A DNA stretch of 64,000 bases from Pseudomonadota bacterium (GTDB taxonomy: Bacteria; Pseudomonadota; Alphaproteobacteria; Dongiales; Dongiaceae): contig JAJYUT010000004.1 in assembly GCA_021792365.1 (NCBI GenBank), positions 1-64,000 on the forward strand, written 5' to 3'. Each line of letters begins with the position of its first letter. Position 1 is the stretch's first letter. The position numbers were made by a program, and so were the translations under genes. The notes under the pieces are model-generated. The model was given only the letters and a program-made list of their open reading frames with translations, searched no databases and had not been told where the DNA came from. Below, in pieces: positions 38,578-48,239 of the stretch.

Positions 38578-39522
38578 ATGGCAGAGCTTCATGGGTATTT
38601 GTCAGCACCCAAGCTGGCCAGCTTCGGGATCGTTGGTGCCGCCGCGGCGATGCTCGTGGTGCAGTCCTTCCAGAACGCACACGCCGCTTCGGAACAGGCG
38701 ATGTTCGATCGCCCGGAAATGGCGGTCGATGCGCTGCTGGACAACCTGAAGAACCGTGATGTGGACGGCCTCGCCAAGCTCTTCGGGGAGGAGCAGTGGG
38801 ATCAGCTCGTTGGCCCGGACAAAAGCCAGGCGCGCGAAGGCCTGCTGCGCATCTATGGGGCCGCCCAGGCGTCTAAGACGGTGGTGGACCGTGGAGATGG
38901 ATACAAAGTGTTGATCATTGGGCCGGAAGGCTGGCCGTTCCCGATCCCGCTTGTACTCGAAAAAGGGCAGTGGCGGTTCGATACCGAGGCCGGCATCGAA
39001 GAGGTCTTCAACCGCCGCATCGGGCAGAACGAACTGACCGCGATTGCCATCATGCACGAGTATGTTGAGGCACAGGTACGGTACGCCAGCGTCGACCGCG
39101 ACGGCGACGAGGTGCTGGAATATGCCCAGCGCATTGCCAGCACTACGGGCAAGAAGGACGGGCTTCATTGGGTCAGTACCGGCGGCGACGAGAGCCCGCT
39201 TGGGCCGTTTGTGAGCGAATCTGCGACATATCTCCAGGGGCGTGAGGCGGGGGATCCGTTCCGCGGCTACTACTTCAGGATTCTGACCCGGCAGGGCGAA
39301 AGCGCGCCCGGAGGGCGATATGACTACGTCATAAACGGTAACATGATCGCCGGCTTCGCGATGATCGCCTATCCCGCTGAATACGGCAACTCAGGCATCA
39401 TGAGTTTTATCGTCAATCAGCAGGGCATCGTCTATGAGCGCGACCTCGGTGAGGAAACCGCAATCGCCGCCCAGTCGATGACGGAGTACGACCCGCACGC
39501 TTGGTCGGAGTCCGAAGATTGA
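38578..39522 (+). CDS. DUF2950 exported protein, intact copy B
   Basis: A 314-residue protein with an N-terminal signal segment (ASFGIVGAAAAMLVVQSFQN). It has the DUF2950 features: DRPEMAVDALLDNLKNRDVDGLAKLFG, the AREGLLRIY region, GWPFPIPLV with WRFDTEAGIEEV, the RRIGQNELTAI motif, and the C-terminal GYYFRILTRQG and MIAGFAMIAYPAEYG segments. It is periplasmic or exported, with unknown function. The ATG at 38578 follows AGAGGTGAGC. It is 45 bp after DUF3300 and five bases before the TolC homologue, so these three form one unit. Copy A has a stop and a frameshift. Confidence 0.92.
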   Translation: MAELHGYLSAPKLASFGIVGAAAAMLVVQSFQNAHAASEQAMFDRPEMAVDALLDNLKNRDVDGLAKLFGEEQWDQLVGPDKSQAREGLLRIYGAAQASKTVVDRGDGYKVLIIGPEGWPFPIPLVLEKGQWRFDTEAGIEEVFNRRIGQNELTAIAIMHEYVEAQVRYASVDRDGDEVLEYAQRIASTTGKKDGLHWVSTGGDESPLGPFVSESATYLQGREAGDPFRGYYFRILTRQGESAPGGRYDYVINGNMIAGFAMIAYPAEYGNSGIMSFIVNQQGIVYERDLGEETAIAAQSMTEYDPHAWSESED

Positions 39523-39527
39523 TCGCA

Positions 39528-40892
39528 ATGGCACGCGGGGCATGGACGCGGAGCGCGCTGCCCGCGGCGGGTCTTCTTGTGCTTCTGTCGAGCACGGCGC
39601 AGGCGACGAGCCTGAACGAGGCGCTGGCCGCTGCGTATGCGGGAAACCCCACGCTGGATGCGAGGAGAGCGGAGTTGCGCGCCGTGGATGAAGGCGTGCC
39701 GCAGGCGCTGTCAGGATGGCGACCGACGATCGAAGGGCGTGCCCAAGGTGGCCACGAGTGGGATAACCTCAACGAACCGATCTCGCGCGACCGCGAGTTC
39801 TGGCCACGCTCCTACGGGGTCGCCGTTCGCCAGCCGATCTTCGAAGGGTTCAGGACCGTGGCCGCCACGGCACAAGCGGAGCACCTGGTGCAGGCGGGGC
39901 GCTTCCGCCTGCTCGATACCGAACAGGTGGTGCTGCTGGATGCAGTCGCCGCATATATGGCCGTGGTCCGCGACGAGGCCGTACTCCAACTCAACATCAA
40001 CAACGAGAAGGTCCTCACCGCACAGCTTGAGGCCACGCGGAACCGCTTCGAAGCGGGCGAACTGACGCGGACGGATGTTGCGCAGGCAGAAGCGCGGCTG
40101 CAGGGCGCGACTGCGAGCCGGATCCAGGCCGAAGGTCAACTGACCGCATCCCGCGCCGTCTATCGCCAGGTGATCGGAGAGGAGCCGACCAATGTCGAGA
40201 TGCCCGGCACCGCGCTGGAGCTGCCGGCCAGTCGCGGCGAGGCAGTCGCACTTTCGGAGAACGCGACGACCGTGCGTGCAGCGGAGTTCGAAGAGCGGGC
40301 GGCGAAGGACGAGATTGACGTGCAGTTCAGCGATCTCTTGCCCACTGTTTCCGTTGAAGCTGCCTACGAGCGGCAGGAAGATCTCGGCCTTGAGGACAGC
40401 GAGGCCGATGTCGGCTCCATCATCGGCCAGGTGGTCATTCCCCTCTATCAGGCCGGCGAGCCGGATTCCCGCGTGCGGCAGTCGAAGCAGCGTTACATGC
40501 AGTCCAGGCGGCTCACCAGCGAAGCGCGGCGTGCGGCGGAGCGGGAAGCGGCCACCGCTTGGCAGGTGCTGGAAACGGCCATTGCGCAGACACAATCTTT
40601 CACCGAGCAGGTCCGTGCGAACGAGCTGGCGCTCGAGGGCGTCCGGCAGGAGCAGGAGGTCGGTGCCAGGACCATCCTGGACATCCTGGATGCGGAGCAG
40701 GAAACGCTGAACTCGCGCGTCAGTCTGGTTGCATCCGAAACCGACAGGGTGGTCGCGAGCTATCGGCTGCTGGCTTCGATCGGGGCGCTGACGGCCGCCA
40801 ATCTGGAACTCGACGTCGAATACTACGATCCGACCGAGCACTACCGTGCCGTTCGGAACAAGCTCATCGGCACTGGTCCCAGCCTCGACTGA
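39528..40892 (+). CDS. TolC-family outer-membrane channel, intact copy B
   Basis: A 454-residue protein with a signal peptide (ALPAAGLLVLLSSTAQA). It shows two TolC-fold repeats: TSLNEALAAAYAGNPTL at the start, long helical stretches rich in Ala, Gln and Glu, RFEAGELTRTDVAQAEARLQ, and the second repeat with VRANELALEGVRQEQEVGAR. Such proteins form trimeric tunnels for type I secretion or drug efflux. Start is ATG 39528, six bases after the DUF2950 stop. A TTG at 39519 overlapping that stop is possible. It is probably the outer-membrane partner of the HlyD-like protein upstream. Copy A has four disruptions. Confidence 0.93.
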   Translation: MARGAWTRSALPAAGLLVLLSSTAQATSLNEALAAAYAGNPTLDARRAELRAVDEGVPQALSGWRPTIEGRAQGGHEWDNLNEPISRDREFWPRSYGVAVRQPIFEGFRTVAATAQAEHLVQAGRFRLLDTEQVVLLDAVAAYMAVVRDEAVLQLNINNEKVLTAQLEATRNRFEAGELTRTDVAQAEARLQGATASRIQAEGQLTASRAVYRQVIGEEPTNVEMPGTALELPASRGEAVALSENATTVRAAEFEERAAKDEIDVQFSDLLPTVSVEAAYERQEDLGLEDSEADVGSIIGQVVIPLYQAGEPDSRVRQSKQRYMQSRRLTSEARRAAEREAATAWQVLETAIAQTQSFTEQVRANELALEGVRQEQEVGARTILDILDAEQETLNSRVSLVASETDRVVASYRLLASIGALTAANLELDVEYYDPTEHYRAVRNKLIGTGPSLD

Positions 40893-40940
40893 GCCTGTAA
40901 CCCCCTTGCCTTTGTTCGGGTCCGCGGTTGGCGGAGTAGT

Positions 40941-40949
40941 TTACGGTAA
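40941..40949 (+). promoter_or_regulatory. TTACNGTAA site upstream of porin B
   Basis: TTACGGTAA followed by CGTGCTACGA, 125 bp before the porin ATG. It shares its extension with the site at 11543. Confidence 0.78.
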
Positions 40950-41074
40950 CGTGCTACGATCTATTGCAATCCCGTCTATCAAATAGCTTCCAGCAAATCG
41001 CCTAGCGATCGTCGGACGCCACGTTGCGCGCGGAACGGGCGATGCTTCTTTGGAAACCGCTTGCGAGGGGTGTC

Positions 41075-42247
41075 ATGTCGAAGACCGGTCTGCTGGCAAC
41101 GACAGCGCTCGTCACCGCCGGCTTGGCGGTGAACGCTGCTTCAGCGGCCGATGGGGTCAAGCTCGGGATCGGCGGCTTCTTCAGCGCCGCTTATATGGCC
41201 GTAATGGATGATGATGAGGAAGGCGAACTCGGCAACGAGCGCAACACCGACGGCTTTTTCCAGAGCGCAGAGATCTTCTTCGAAGGCAGCACGGTCCTCG
41301 ACAACGGCCTCACAGTGGGCGCACGGGTCGAGCTTGAGGGCGAGACGGATGACGACCAGATCGACGAAGCCTGGATCTTCTTTTCCGGCGGATTCGGCGA
41401 GGCTCGGATCGGATCAATCGACGACGCGCTGGCTTATTCTTGCATCTTGCCGCCCGGCGGGACCGGCAACTTCTCGGCCTTTTCGCCCGATCAATGGGCG
41501 GCCAATACACTGATATCAAATCCGGCTTGCGTCGGCGTGGACGAATCCGATGGGGGCGATGCGCAGAAGATCCTGTACTTCTCGCCGATTTTCGCCGGGT
41601 TCCAGCTTGCTCTCTCATATACGCCCAACGGCGGAGACCAGGATCACACCGAAGGGGTGGGACCGCATGTCGGAATGCCATTCAACAGCGACGACGAGTC
41701 CCGGCATAACTTCTCTACATATCTAACCTACACGTACAAAGGCGATGGATGGGGGCTGACCTGGGGCGGCGGTGGTTCCTGGGAAGGTCACGTTGAACAA
41801 GCGCCGGGGCCCAATCGTGACAGGCAGGATTTCTATCAGACCGGGCTCAACCTGACTTTCGGCGGCTTCGAGATCGGCGGCGTCTTTGAATATTACAATG
41901 ACGCGCTCGATCGCAGCGGGGAGCAGGGTGACGCTGGGCCCACTGTCGCGCTCGACGCCTGGGTCGCCGGTGCGGGCATCGCCTACACCATGGATGCTTG
42001 GATCTTTGGCGCACAGTACTCGCACCTCGATGCAGACAACGATGGGGATACGGCAGTTACAGACTTCACGCAGGATCGCGCCATGATCACGGTGATTTAT
42101 GCGCTGGGGCCTGGAATCGAGCTCGATGCTGAGGTTGCCTACACCTGGGCCGATACCGATCCCGAAGGCGGCGAAGCTGCCGACGGCACGGATGTCGACA
42201 ATTACGACGCGCTGGAGATCGGGCTGGGAACGACACTGACATTTTGA
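41075..42247 (+). CDS. outer-membrane porin, intact copy B
   Basis: A 390-residue beta-barrel protein with a signal peptide (ATTALVTAGLAVNAASA). It has alternating aromatic/hydrophobic strands and acidic loops (DDDEEGELGNERNTDG, EGETDDDQIDE), resembling the alphaproteobacterial general porin family. The C-terminus ends LGTTLTF, with the terminal Phe that signals assembly by the BAM machine. The acidic eyelet-like loops suggest preference for cations or basic solutes, possibly arginine given the arc operon downstream, but that is inference. Start is ATG 41075 after GAGGGG. In-frame codons upstream to 41024 lack a signal-peptide pattern. Confidence 0.87.
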   Translation: MSKTGLLATTALVTAGLAVNAASAADGVKLGIGGFFSAAYMAVMDDDEEGELGNERNTDGFFQSAEIFFEGSTVLDNGLTVGARVELEGETDDDQIDEAWIFFSGGFGEARIGSIDDALAYSCILPPGGTGNFSAFSPDQWAANTLISNPACVGVDESDGGDAQKILYFSPIFAGFQLALSYTPNGGDQDHTEGVGPHVGMPFNSDDESRHNFSTYLTYTYKGDGWGLTWGGGGSWEGHVEQAPGPNRDRQDFYQTGLNLTFGGFEIGGVFEYYNDALDRSGEQGDAGPTVALDAWVAGAGIAYTMDAWIFGAQYSHLDADNDGDTAVTDFTQDRAMITVIYALGPGIELDAEVAYTWADTDPEGGEAADGTDVDNYDALEIGLGTTLTF

Positions 42248-42282
42248 ATTAAGAACGCGATTACGCGGGAGGAGGTGGAAAA

Positions 42283-42993
42283 ATGTATAGGAATGCAACG
42301 GCTCTCATCATGACGTCGATCCTGGCGGGCTGTGCGTCCACCGATGCGGAGGTGACCAAGTCGAACGCGGCGAATACGCGCCTGCCGTATCCGTCGCAGA
42401 TCCTGGTCTATGACTTTGCCATCTCTCCATCCGAGGTGTCGCCAGACAGCATTGCCGCAGGTCGCCTGAGTGGAGCGGGTGATGATCCTTACGAAACCGC
42501 CGAGCGCGAATATCTGGAACGGCAGGTCGCGGCAATTGTCGCTGATGGCGTCGCATCTGAGCTGCGGGAGCTTGGCTTGCCAGCCACTCGGTGGCGTGGC
42601 GCTCCTCCAGCTGGCACCAACATCTATGCCATCGAAGGTCAATTCCTCACGATCGATGAAGGCAATGCACTCAGGCGCATGATCATTGGTTTCGGGGCGG
42701 GCGGAACGGAAGTCAGGACTCTTGTGCAAGCCTACTACATCTCCGGCGGCCGGAAATCGCTGCTGGGCGAAGCGGAGGTGAGTGCGGAGAGCTCGAACAA
42801 GCCCGGTCTTGCCGCAACTATCCCCGTCGGTGCGGCGGTAACGAGCGTCGGAACCGCGGCCGCCGTCCAAAGTGGAATTGGCGTCATATCTGAGATGAAC
42901 ACAGACGTTCAGGAAGGCGCCGAGGACACGGCCGAAGCGATCGTGGAGCTTCTGAAACCGCGCATGGAGGACCATGGCTGGATTGATGACTGA
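42283..42993 (+). CDS. DUF4410 lipoprotein
   Basis: A 236-residue protein with a lipobox (SILAGC, Cys16). It has the DUF4410-type pattern: PYPSQILVYDFAISPSEV, a central LRELGLPATRW segment, IYAIEGQFLTIDEGNALRRM, and a Gly-rich FGAGGTEVRT motif. It is probably anchored in a membrane facing the periplasm, with unknown function. The ATG at 42283 follows GGGAGGAGGTGG, a strong ribosome binding site. It lies 35 bp after the porin stop, so both are likely on one transcript. Confidence 0.85.
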   Translation: MYRNATALIMTSILAGCASTDAEVTKSNAANTRLPYPSQILVYDFAISPSEVSPDSIAAGRLSGAGDDPYETAEREYLERQVAAIVADGVASELRELGLPATRWRGAPPAGTNIYAIEGQFLTIDEGNALRRMIIGFGAGGTEVRTLVQAYYISGGRKSLLGEAEVSAESSNKPGLAATIPVGAAVTSVGTAAAVQSGIGVISEMNTDVQEGAEDTAEAIVELLKPRMEDHGWIDD

Positions 42994-43022
42994 GCCGCCG
43001 ATGATCGCGCGGGCACCGTAAC

Positions 43023-43031
43023 TTACCGTAA
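43023..43031 (+). promoter_or_regulatory. TTACNGTAA site upstream of arcD, with adjacent half-site
   Basis: TTACCGTAA preceded immediately by ACCGTAAC, so two GTAA half-sites are nine to ten bases apart in direct orientation. It lies 78 bp before the arcD ATG. Confidence 0.75.
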
Positions 43032-43109
43032 CGCGACCTGTCGTCGCTGAGCCTGTGTGCTCTGGTGAATTCGATAAGGCGGGATCGGTGACGCAGCCGG
43101 GAGGTAGCT

Positions 43110-44579
43110 ATGACCACGACGGATGCAACGACCAGCGTCCAGGCGGAGGCCAGCCACAAGCTGACACTGATACCCCTGATCGCTTTGGTCGTCGGATCGA
43201 TGATCGGAGGCGGCGTCTTCAATCTACCCTCGGATATGTCCAGGGGTGCGTCGCCCGGCGCCATTATCGTCGGCTGGCTCATCACCGGCTTTGGCATGCT
43301 GATGCTGGCGTTCGTCTACCAAAATCTTGCTGTCCGCAAGCCGGACTTGAACGCCGGCCCGTATGCCTATGCCAAGGCGGGCTTCGGTTCGTTCGTCGGC
43401 TTCAACAGCGCCTGGGGCTACTGGCTGAGCGCCTTTCTTGGCAATGTCGCCTATGCGGTCGCGATCTTCTCCGCACTTTCGTACTTCGTGCCTGTGTTCG
43501 AGGGCGGCAACAATCTGCCCTCGATCATCGGTGCCTCGCTGTGTCTGTGGCTGGTTCATGCGCTGGTGCTGAAAGGGATCAAGCAGGCTGCGTTCGTGAA
43601 CGTCGTGACGACGATCGCCAAGCTGGTGCCGCTGTTCCTCTTCATCCTGATCGCAATCATCGCCTTCAACTGGGACAAATTCACGCTCAACTTCTGGGGG
43701 GCCGCAGACGCCCAGGACACCGGTGGCCTCGGGTCGGTCGTGGACCAGGTGAAGAGCACCATGCTCGTGACACTCTGGGTGTTCATCGGCATCGAGGGGG
43801 CCAGCGTCTATTCCGCCAGGGCGGCACGGCGGTCGGACGTGGGTCGCGCGACCGTGATCGGCTTCATCGGCGCGCTCGGCATCTACGTGCTGGTGTCGCT
43901 GCTTGCGACCGGCGTTCTGAGCCAGCCCGAGTTGGCAGGTCTCAAGGTGCCATCGATGGCCGGCGTGTTCGAGCCGCTGGTGGGCGCATGGGGTGCGGCC
44001 CTGATCAATTTGGGCCTGATGGTCTCGGTCGGCGGAGCCTTTCTCTCGTGGACGCTTCTCTGCGCCGAGATCCCATTTACCTGCGGCAAGGACGGAACGT
44101 TTCCGAAGTGGTTTGCCAAGGAGAACGAGAACGGCTCGCCCGCGAATTCGCTGTGGGCGACCAATATCCTGATACAGCTGTTCCTGATCCTCAGCTTTTT
44201 CTCTCAGAGCGCCTACCAGTTCTTCTATTTCATCGCCTCGGTCGCGATCTTGCCGCCCTATGTCCTCTCTGGCGCCTACGCGCTGAAGCTTGCCCTGGCG
44301 GGCGATAGCTACGGTGTGGGTGAGAGCCGCAGAAAGGACATGCTGGTCGGTGCACTGGCGACCGTCTACGGACTCTGGCTCGTGTACGCGGCAAGCCTCG
44401 AATATCTGCTCATGTGTGCCGTTCTGTTCGCGCCGGGAATCATCGTCTACGCAAAAGCCCGGAGCGAGCGGGGAGAGCGCGTCTTTGCCGGTTTCGAAAT
44501 CATCATTGCGATTGCTGTTGTGGCGCTTGCGCTGCTCGCCGCATGGCTGATGTGGACTGGCAAGATCAGTCCGCTTTGA
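43110..44579 (+). CDS. arcD: arginine:ornithine antiporter ArcD
   Basis: A 489-residue inner-membrane transporter of the amino acid-polyamine-organocation family, about 12-13 helices. The signature GSMIGGGVFNLPSDMSRG is in helix 1. Further features are NAGPYAYAKAGFGSFVGF and WVFIGIEGASVYSARAARR. It exchanges external arginine for ornithine and so feeds the deiminase pathway without net energy cost. The ATG at 43110 follows GGGAGGTAGCT. It is the first gene of arcDABC, with 29 bp to arcA. This order is the Pseudomonas type. Confidence 0.95.
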   Translation: MTTTDATTSVQAEASHKLTLIPLIALVVGSMIGGGVFNLPSDMSRGASPGAIIVGWLITGFGMLMLAFVYQNLAVRKPDLNAGPYAYAKAGFGSFVGFNSAWGYWLSAFLGNVAYAVAIFSALSYFVPVFEGGNNLPSIIGASLCLWLVHALVLKGIKQAAFVNVVTTIAKLVPLFLFILIAIIAFNWDKFTLNFWGAADAQDTGGLGSVVDQVKSTMLVTLWVFIGIEGASVYSARAARRSDVGRATVIGFIGALGIYVLVSLLATGVLSQPELAGLKVPSMAGVFEPLVGAWGAALINLGLMVSVGGAFLSWTLLCAEIPFTCGKDGTFPKWFAKENENGSPANSLWATNILIQLFLILSFFSQSAYQFFYFIASVAILPPYVLSGAYALKLALAGDSYGVGESRRKDMLVGALATVYGLWLVYAASLEYLLMCAVLFAPGIIVYAKARSERGERVFAGFEIIIAIAVVALALLAAWLMWTGKISPL

Positions 44580-44608
44580 GTCTTACGTTCGAATAGTGGA
44601 GGCGCATC

Positions 44609-45838
44609 ATGCGCGAATTCGGAGTCCATTCGGAGGTCGGAAAGTTGCGGACGGTGGTGGTCTGCCGGCCATCGCTGGCCCATCAACGCCTGACGCCCGG
44701 AAACTGCCACGACCTGCTGTTCGATGACGTGATCTGGGTCCATGAGGCGCAGAAGGACCACTACGACTTCACGCTCAAGATGAAAGAGCGGGGCGTCGAA
44801 GTGCTCGAGCTGCATGAGATGCTGGCCGAGACGGTGGCGACCGCCGAGGGTCGGAAGTTCGTTCTCGACCGCCGGATCACGGCCAACATGCTCGGCATCG
44901 GCGTTGCCGACGCAGTGCGGCCCTGGTTGGATGAGCTGCCACCGCAGCAGCTCGCGGCGCATCTCATCGGCGGCATTTCGGTCGCCGACCTGCCGGCGAC
45001 CAAGTCGAAGACCATGTTGAAGGAAGCGCTCGGCAATACCGAATTCGTGGCCCCACCGATCCCCAACACGCTGTTCCAGCGCGACCCGTCCTGCTGGATC
45101 TATGGCGGCGTCACCGTCAACCCGATGTTCTGGCCGGCGCGCCAGCCCGAAACGCTGATCCTGCGCGCCATCTACAAGTTCCACCCGTCGTTCAAGGGCG
45201 GAAACTTCAAGATCTGGTGGGGCGATTCCGACGAGCATCTCGGGAACTCGAAGGTCGAAGGTGGCGATGTGATGCCGATCGGCAAGGGTGTCGTGCTGAT
45301 CGGCATGGGCGAGCGCACAACCTACCAGGCGGTCGGCCAGGTGGCGCGCGAGCTCTTCAGGAACAAGGCCGCCACCCGTGTCATCGGGTGCCTCATGCCG
45401 AAGAGCCGCGCCGCCATGCATCTCGACACCGTGTTCTCGTTCTGCGACCGCGACTTGGTGACGCTGTTCCGCGACGTGGTCGACCAGATCCGCTGCTACA
45501 GCCTGCATCCGACCGACGACCAGGGCCACTTCGAGGTGCACCCGGAATCGAAGCCAATGTTGGAGGTGGTGTGCGAAGCGCTCGGCATCAAGGAACTGCG
45601 CACCGTCGGCACCGGCGGCGATGCCTACGAAGCGGAACGCGAGCAGTGGGACGACGGCAACAACGTCGTCGCCTTGGAACCGGGGGTGGTCGTCGCATAC
45701 GACCGCAACACCTACACCAACACCCTGCTGCGCAAGGCCGGAGTCGAGGTTATCACAATCCGCGGCGCCGAACTCGGCCGTGGGCGGGGTGGCGGCCATT
45801 GCATGACCTGTCCCATCCTGCGCGACCCGGCCTATTAG
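44609..45838 (+). CDS. arcA: arginine deiminase
   Basis: A 409-residue cytoplasmic enzyme hydrolysing arginine to citrulline and ammonia. It has family motifs [12 protein letters not shown] (substrate-binding FxRD), [12 protein letters not shown] with the catalytic histidine, and the active-site cysteine Cys398 in [11 protein letters not shown] near the C-terminus. The length is normal. It starts at ATG 44609 after GGAGGCGC. The ammonia it releases can raise cytoplasmic pH, and citrulline is passed to ArcB. Confidence 0.97.
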   Translation: MREFGVHSEVGKLRTVVVCRPSLAHQRLTPGNCHDLLFDDVIWVHEAQKDHYDFTLKMKERGVEVLELHEMLAETVATAEGRKFVLDRRITANMLGIGVADAVRPWLDELPPQQLAAHLIGGISVADLPATKSKTMLKEALGNTEFVAPPIPNTLFQRDPSCWIYGGVTVNPMFWPARQPETLILRAIYKFHPSFKGGNFKIWWGDSDEHLGNSKVEGGDVMPIGKGVVLIGMGERTTYQAVGQVARELFRNKAATRVIGCLMPKSRAAMHLDTVFSFCDRDLVTLFRDVVDQIRCYSLHPTDDQGHFEVHPESKPMLEVVCEALGIKELRTVGTGGDAYEAEREQWDDGNNVVALEPGVVVAYDRNTYTNTLLRKAGVEVITIRGAELGRGRGGGHCMTCPILRDPAY

Positions 45839-45866
45839 CGGAAACCCATTTCGAAGGAGACATAGG

Positions 45867-46871
45867 ATGAGCTTCAATCTCCGCAACCGCTCGCTCCTCA
45901 CTGTGCAGGACTACACGCCGCGCGAGTTCCGCTACCTCCTGGACCTCGCACGCGACCTGAAGCGAGCCAAGTACGCCAAGACAGAGCAGCAGCACCTGCG
46001 GGGCAAGGAGATCTGCCTGATCTTCGAGAAGACCTCGACCCGTACACGTTGCGCGTTCGAGGTCGCCTGCTATGACCAGGGCGCGAACGTCACCTATCTC
46101 GATCCTGCCGGCTCCCAGATCGGTCACAAGGAATCCTTCAAGGATACCGCCCGCGTGCTCGGGCGGATGTACGACGCGATCGAGTACCGCGGAGCCGCAC
46201 AGGGTGGCGTCGAAACCCTCGCCAAGTATGCCGGCGTGCCGGTTTATAACGGCCTGACCGACGAGTATCACCCGACCCAGATGCTTGGCGATGTCATGAC
46301 CATGCGGGAGCACAGCGACAAGCCGATCACCGAGCTCAAATACGCCTATGTCGGCGATACCCGCTCCAATATGGGGCACTCGCTGATGATCGTCGGCGCG
46401 CTGCTCGGCATGGATGTCCGCATCTGCGGGCCGAAATCGCTGTGGCCGTCAGACGAGTTCCGCAAGAGCGCCGAAGACCTTGCCGCCAAGTCGGGCGCAA
46501 AGCTCGTCATCACCGATGATGTGAAGGCAGCGGTGAAGGGCGTCGACTTCATTCACACCGACGTCTGGGTGTCGATGGGCGAGCCGAAGGAGGTGTGGAA
46601 AGAGCGCATCCAGCTGCTCACCCCCTACCAGGTCAACGCAGAGCTGATGAAGGCCAGCGGCAATCCGCAGGTGAAATTCATGCATTGCCTGCCGGCGTTC
46701 CACGACACCGAGACCACGCTCGGCAAGCAGATCGCCATAGACTACGGCATGTCCAACGGCCTCGAGGTGACGAACGACGTATTCGAGTCCGAAGCGAACG
46801 TCGCCTTCGAACAAGCCGAGAACCGGATGCACACGATCAAGGCGATCCTGGTTGCAACCTTGGGAGAGTGA
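45867..46871 (+). CDS. arcB: catabolic ornithine carbamoyltransferase
   Basis: A 334-residue enzyme that here runs in the phosphorolytic direction, citrulline plus phosphate to ornithine and carbamoyl phosphate. It has the carbamoyl-phosphate motif STRTR at residues 57-61, the [11 protein letters not shown] segment, and the ornithine-binding MHCLPAFHD motif. Its context in arcDABC argues for the catabolic form over biosynthetic ArgF. It starts at ATG 45867 after GAAGGAGAC and ends three bases before the arcC ATG. Confidence 0.97.
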   Translation: MSFNLRNRSLLTVQDYTPREFRYLLDLARDLKRAKYAKTEQQHLRGKEICLIFEKTSTRTRCAFEVACYDQGANVTYLDPAGSQIGHKESFKDTARVLGRMYDAIEYRGAAQGGVETLAKYAGVPVYNGLTDEYHPTQMLGDVMTMREHSDKPITELKYAYVGDTRSNMGHSLMIVGALLGMDVRICGPKSLWPSDEFRKSAEDLAAKSGAKLVITDDVKAAVKGVDFIHTDVWVSMGEPKEVWKERIQLLTPYQVNAELMKASGNPQVKFMHCLPAFHDTETTLGKQIAIDYGMSNGLEVTNDVFESEANVAFEQAENRMHTIKAILVATLGE

Positions 46872-46874
46872 GTG

Positions 46875-47813
46875 ATGCGCGTCGTGGTGGCACTGGGCGG
46901 AAACGCCCTTCTCAAACGCGGCGAGGCGATGACGGTGGAGGTGCAGCGCGCCAACATTCGCACCGCCGCCATGGCGCTGGCCCCGATCGCTAAGGAGCAT
47001 CAGCTCGTCGTCAGTCACGGCAACGGGCCCCAGGTTGGCCTCCTGGCGCTGCAAGGGGCGGCCTACAAGCCGGAAGAAGCCTATCCGCTTGACGTGCTTG
47101 GGGCGGAGACGGAAGGCATGATCGGCTACATGATCGAGCAGGAGATGGGAAACTTGCTGCCGTTCGAGGTCCCGTTCGCGACGCTCCTGACCATGGTGGA
47201 GGTCGATGGCGGCGATGCTGCCTTCCACAACCCCACCAAATTCGTTGGGCCGGTGTACGACAAGCCGGAGGCAGATCGGATCAACGCGGAGAAGGGCTGG
47301 ACTTTCAAGCAGGACGGTGCCAAGTGGCGACGCGTCGTGCCGTCCCCAATCCCCAAGCGCATCTTTGAAATCAGGCCGATAAGGTGGCTGCTCGAGCACG
47401 GAACGATCGTGATCTGTGCTGGCGGCGGCGGCATCCCCACCATGTATAAGCCGGGAGCGGACCGCACACTCGTCGGCGTCGAGGCCGTGATCGACAAGGA
47501 TCTCTGTTCGGAGCTGCTTGCACGGGATCTCGATGCCGACCTTCTCATCATGGCAACCGACGCGGAGGCGGTATTCGTCGGCTGGGGCACTCCGGAGGCG
47601 AAGGCGATCCACCGGGCGAATCCGGCCAAGATCGCCGAGCACAAGTTCCCGACTGGCTCGATGGGGCCGAAGGTCGACGCCGCGTGCCAATTTGCAGAGG
47701 CAACAGGCCGGACGGCTGCGATCGGTGCGCTGGCGGATATTCCGGACATCGTCCGAGGCAAGAAGGGGACGTTGGTCAGCAAGAAGTTCAGCGGGCTTAC
47801 ATGGCACGCATGA
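46875..47813 (+). CDS. arcC: carbamate kinase
   Basis: A 312-residue enzyme converting carbamoyl phosphate and ADP to ATP, CO2 and ammonia, the energy-yielding step of the pathway. It has the N-terminal [15 protein letters not shown] nucleotide/substrate motif, [14 protein letters not shown], and [11 protein letters not shown]. The start ATG 46875 lies 3 bp after the arcB stop. A GTG one codon earlier is also possible. Its final residues ([13 protein letters not shown]) are the segment found fused to the truncated porin in copy A. Confidence 0.96.
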   Translation: MRVVVALGGNALLKRGEAMTVEVQRANIRTAAMALAPIAKEHQLVVSHGNGPQVGLLALQGAAYKPEEAYPLDVLGAETEGMIGYMIEQEMGNLLPFEVPFATLLTMVEVDGGDAAFHNPTKFVGPVYDKPEADRINAEKGWTFKQDGAKWRRVVPSPIPKRIFEIRPIRWLLEHGTIVICAGGGGIPTMYKPGADRTLVGVEAVIDKDLCSELLARDLDADLLIMATDAEAVFVGWGTPEAKAIHRANPAKIAEHKFPTGSMGPKVDAACQFAEATGRTAAIGALADIPDIVRGKKGTLVSKKFSGLTWHA

Positions 47814-47884
47814 TCAGGATCGCGGGCTGTTGGGGAAAGGGGCACTGGTGACCTCTCGGGAAATCCAACAACCTGCCAGTTTTG

Positions 47885-47893
47885 TTACTGTAA
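47885..47893 (+). promoter_or_regulatory. TTACNGTAA site upstream of the small coiled-coil gene, copy B
   Basis: TTACTGTAA followed by CGTGCTTCA, 76 bp before the TTG start. It also separates arcC from the next unit. Confidence 0.75.
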
Positions 47894-47969
47894 CGTGCTT
47901 CAGCTTACCCCTCCCCGCAGGCAGGCTTCCCGAGCATTAACTTTGGCGCCTCAGTGAGGAACGCGAAGC

Positions 47970-48239
47970 TTGTCACAGGCGGCCAAGCATGTCGGACGGG
48001 TTCGCAAGCTCTTCCCCGATTGGGCAGAGGAGGTGTCGCGACTGGCGCTCAGAAGTGAGGCGTTTCGCACGATCTGCGAGGACTACGGAATGGCGGTTGA
48101 GGCCCTCGAACTACTCGAAATGCGCAACCTGCCGCAGGACGTCCAAAAAATGCAGGAGTACCGCCTCCTCGTTCAGGATCTCGAGAGGGAGCTGAAATAC
48201 GAACTTCTGGCCGCACGGCCTGAGGAGGAGCGGCGATAG
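47970..48239 (+). CDS. small coiled-coil protein, intact copy B
   Basis: An 89-residue helical protein without signal peptide or membrane span. Blocks shared with its paralogue at 25423 are KLFPDWAEEVSRLA, CEDYGMAVEALELLE, DVQKMQEYRLLVQDLE and an ELKYELL helix. Its function is unknown. The pattern suggests a short helical hairpin that may dimerise. Start is TTG 47970, ten bases after GTGAGGA. No ATG exists in this frame near the start. From 48131 the gene is identical to copy A, apart from one A. Confidence 0.72.
   Translation: MSQAAKHVGRVRKLFPDWAEEVSRLALRSEAFRTICEDYGMAVEALELLEMRNLPQDVQKMQEYRLLVQDLERELKYELLAARPEEERR

Noticed and set aside
37040-38680. 546-codon minus-strand frame
   Set aside because: Antisense to DUF3300; Arg/Leu-rich shadow typical of GC-rich coding DNA.
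44447-45901. 484-codon minus-strand frame opposite arcA
   Set aside because: Shadow of the arginine deiminase gene, which carries all catalytic motifs.
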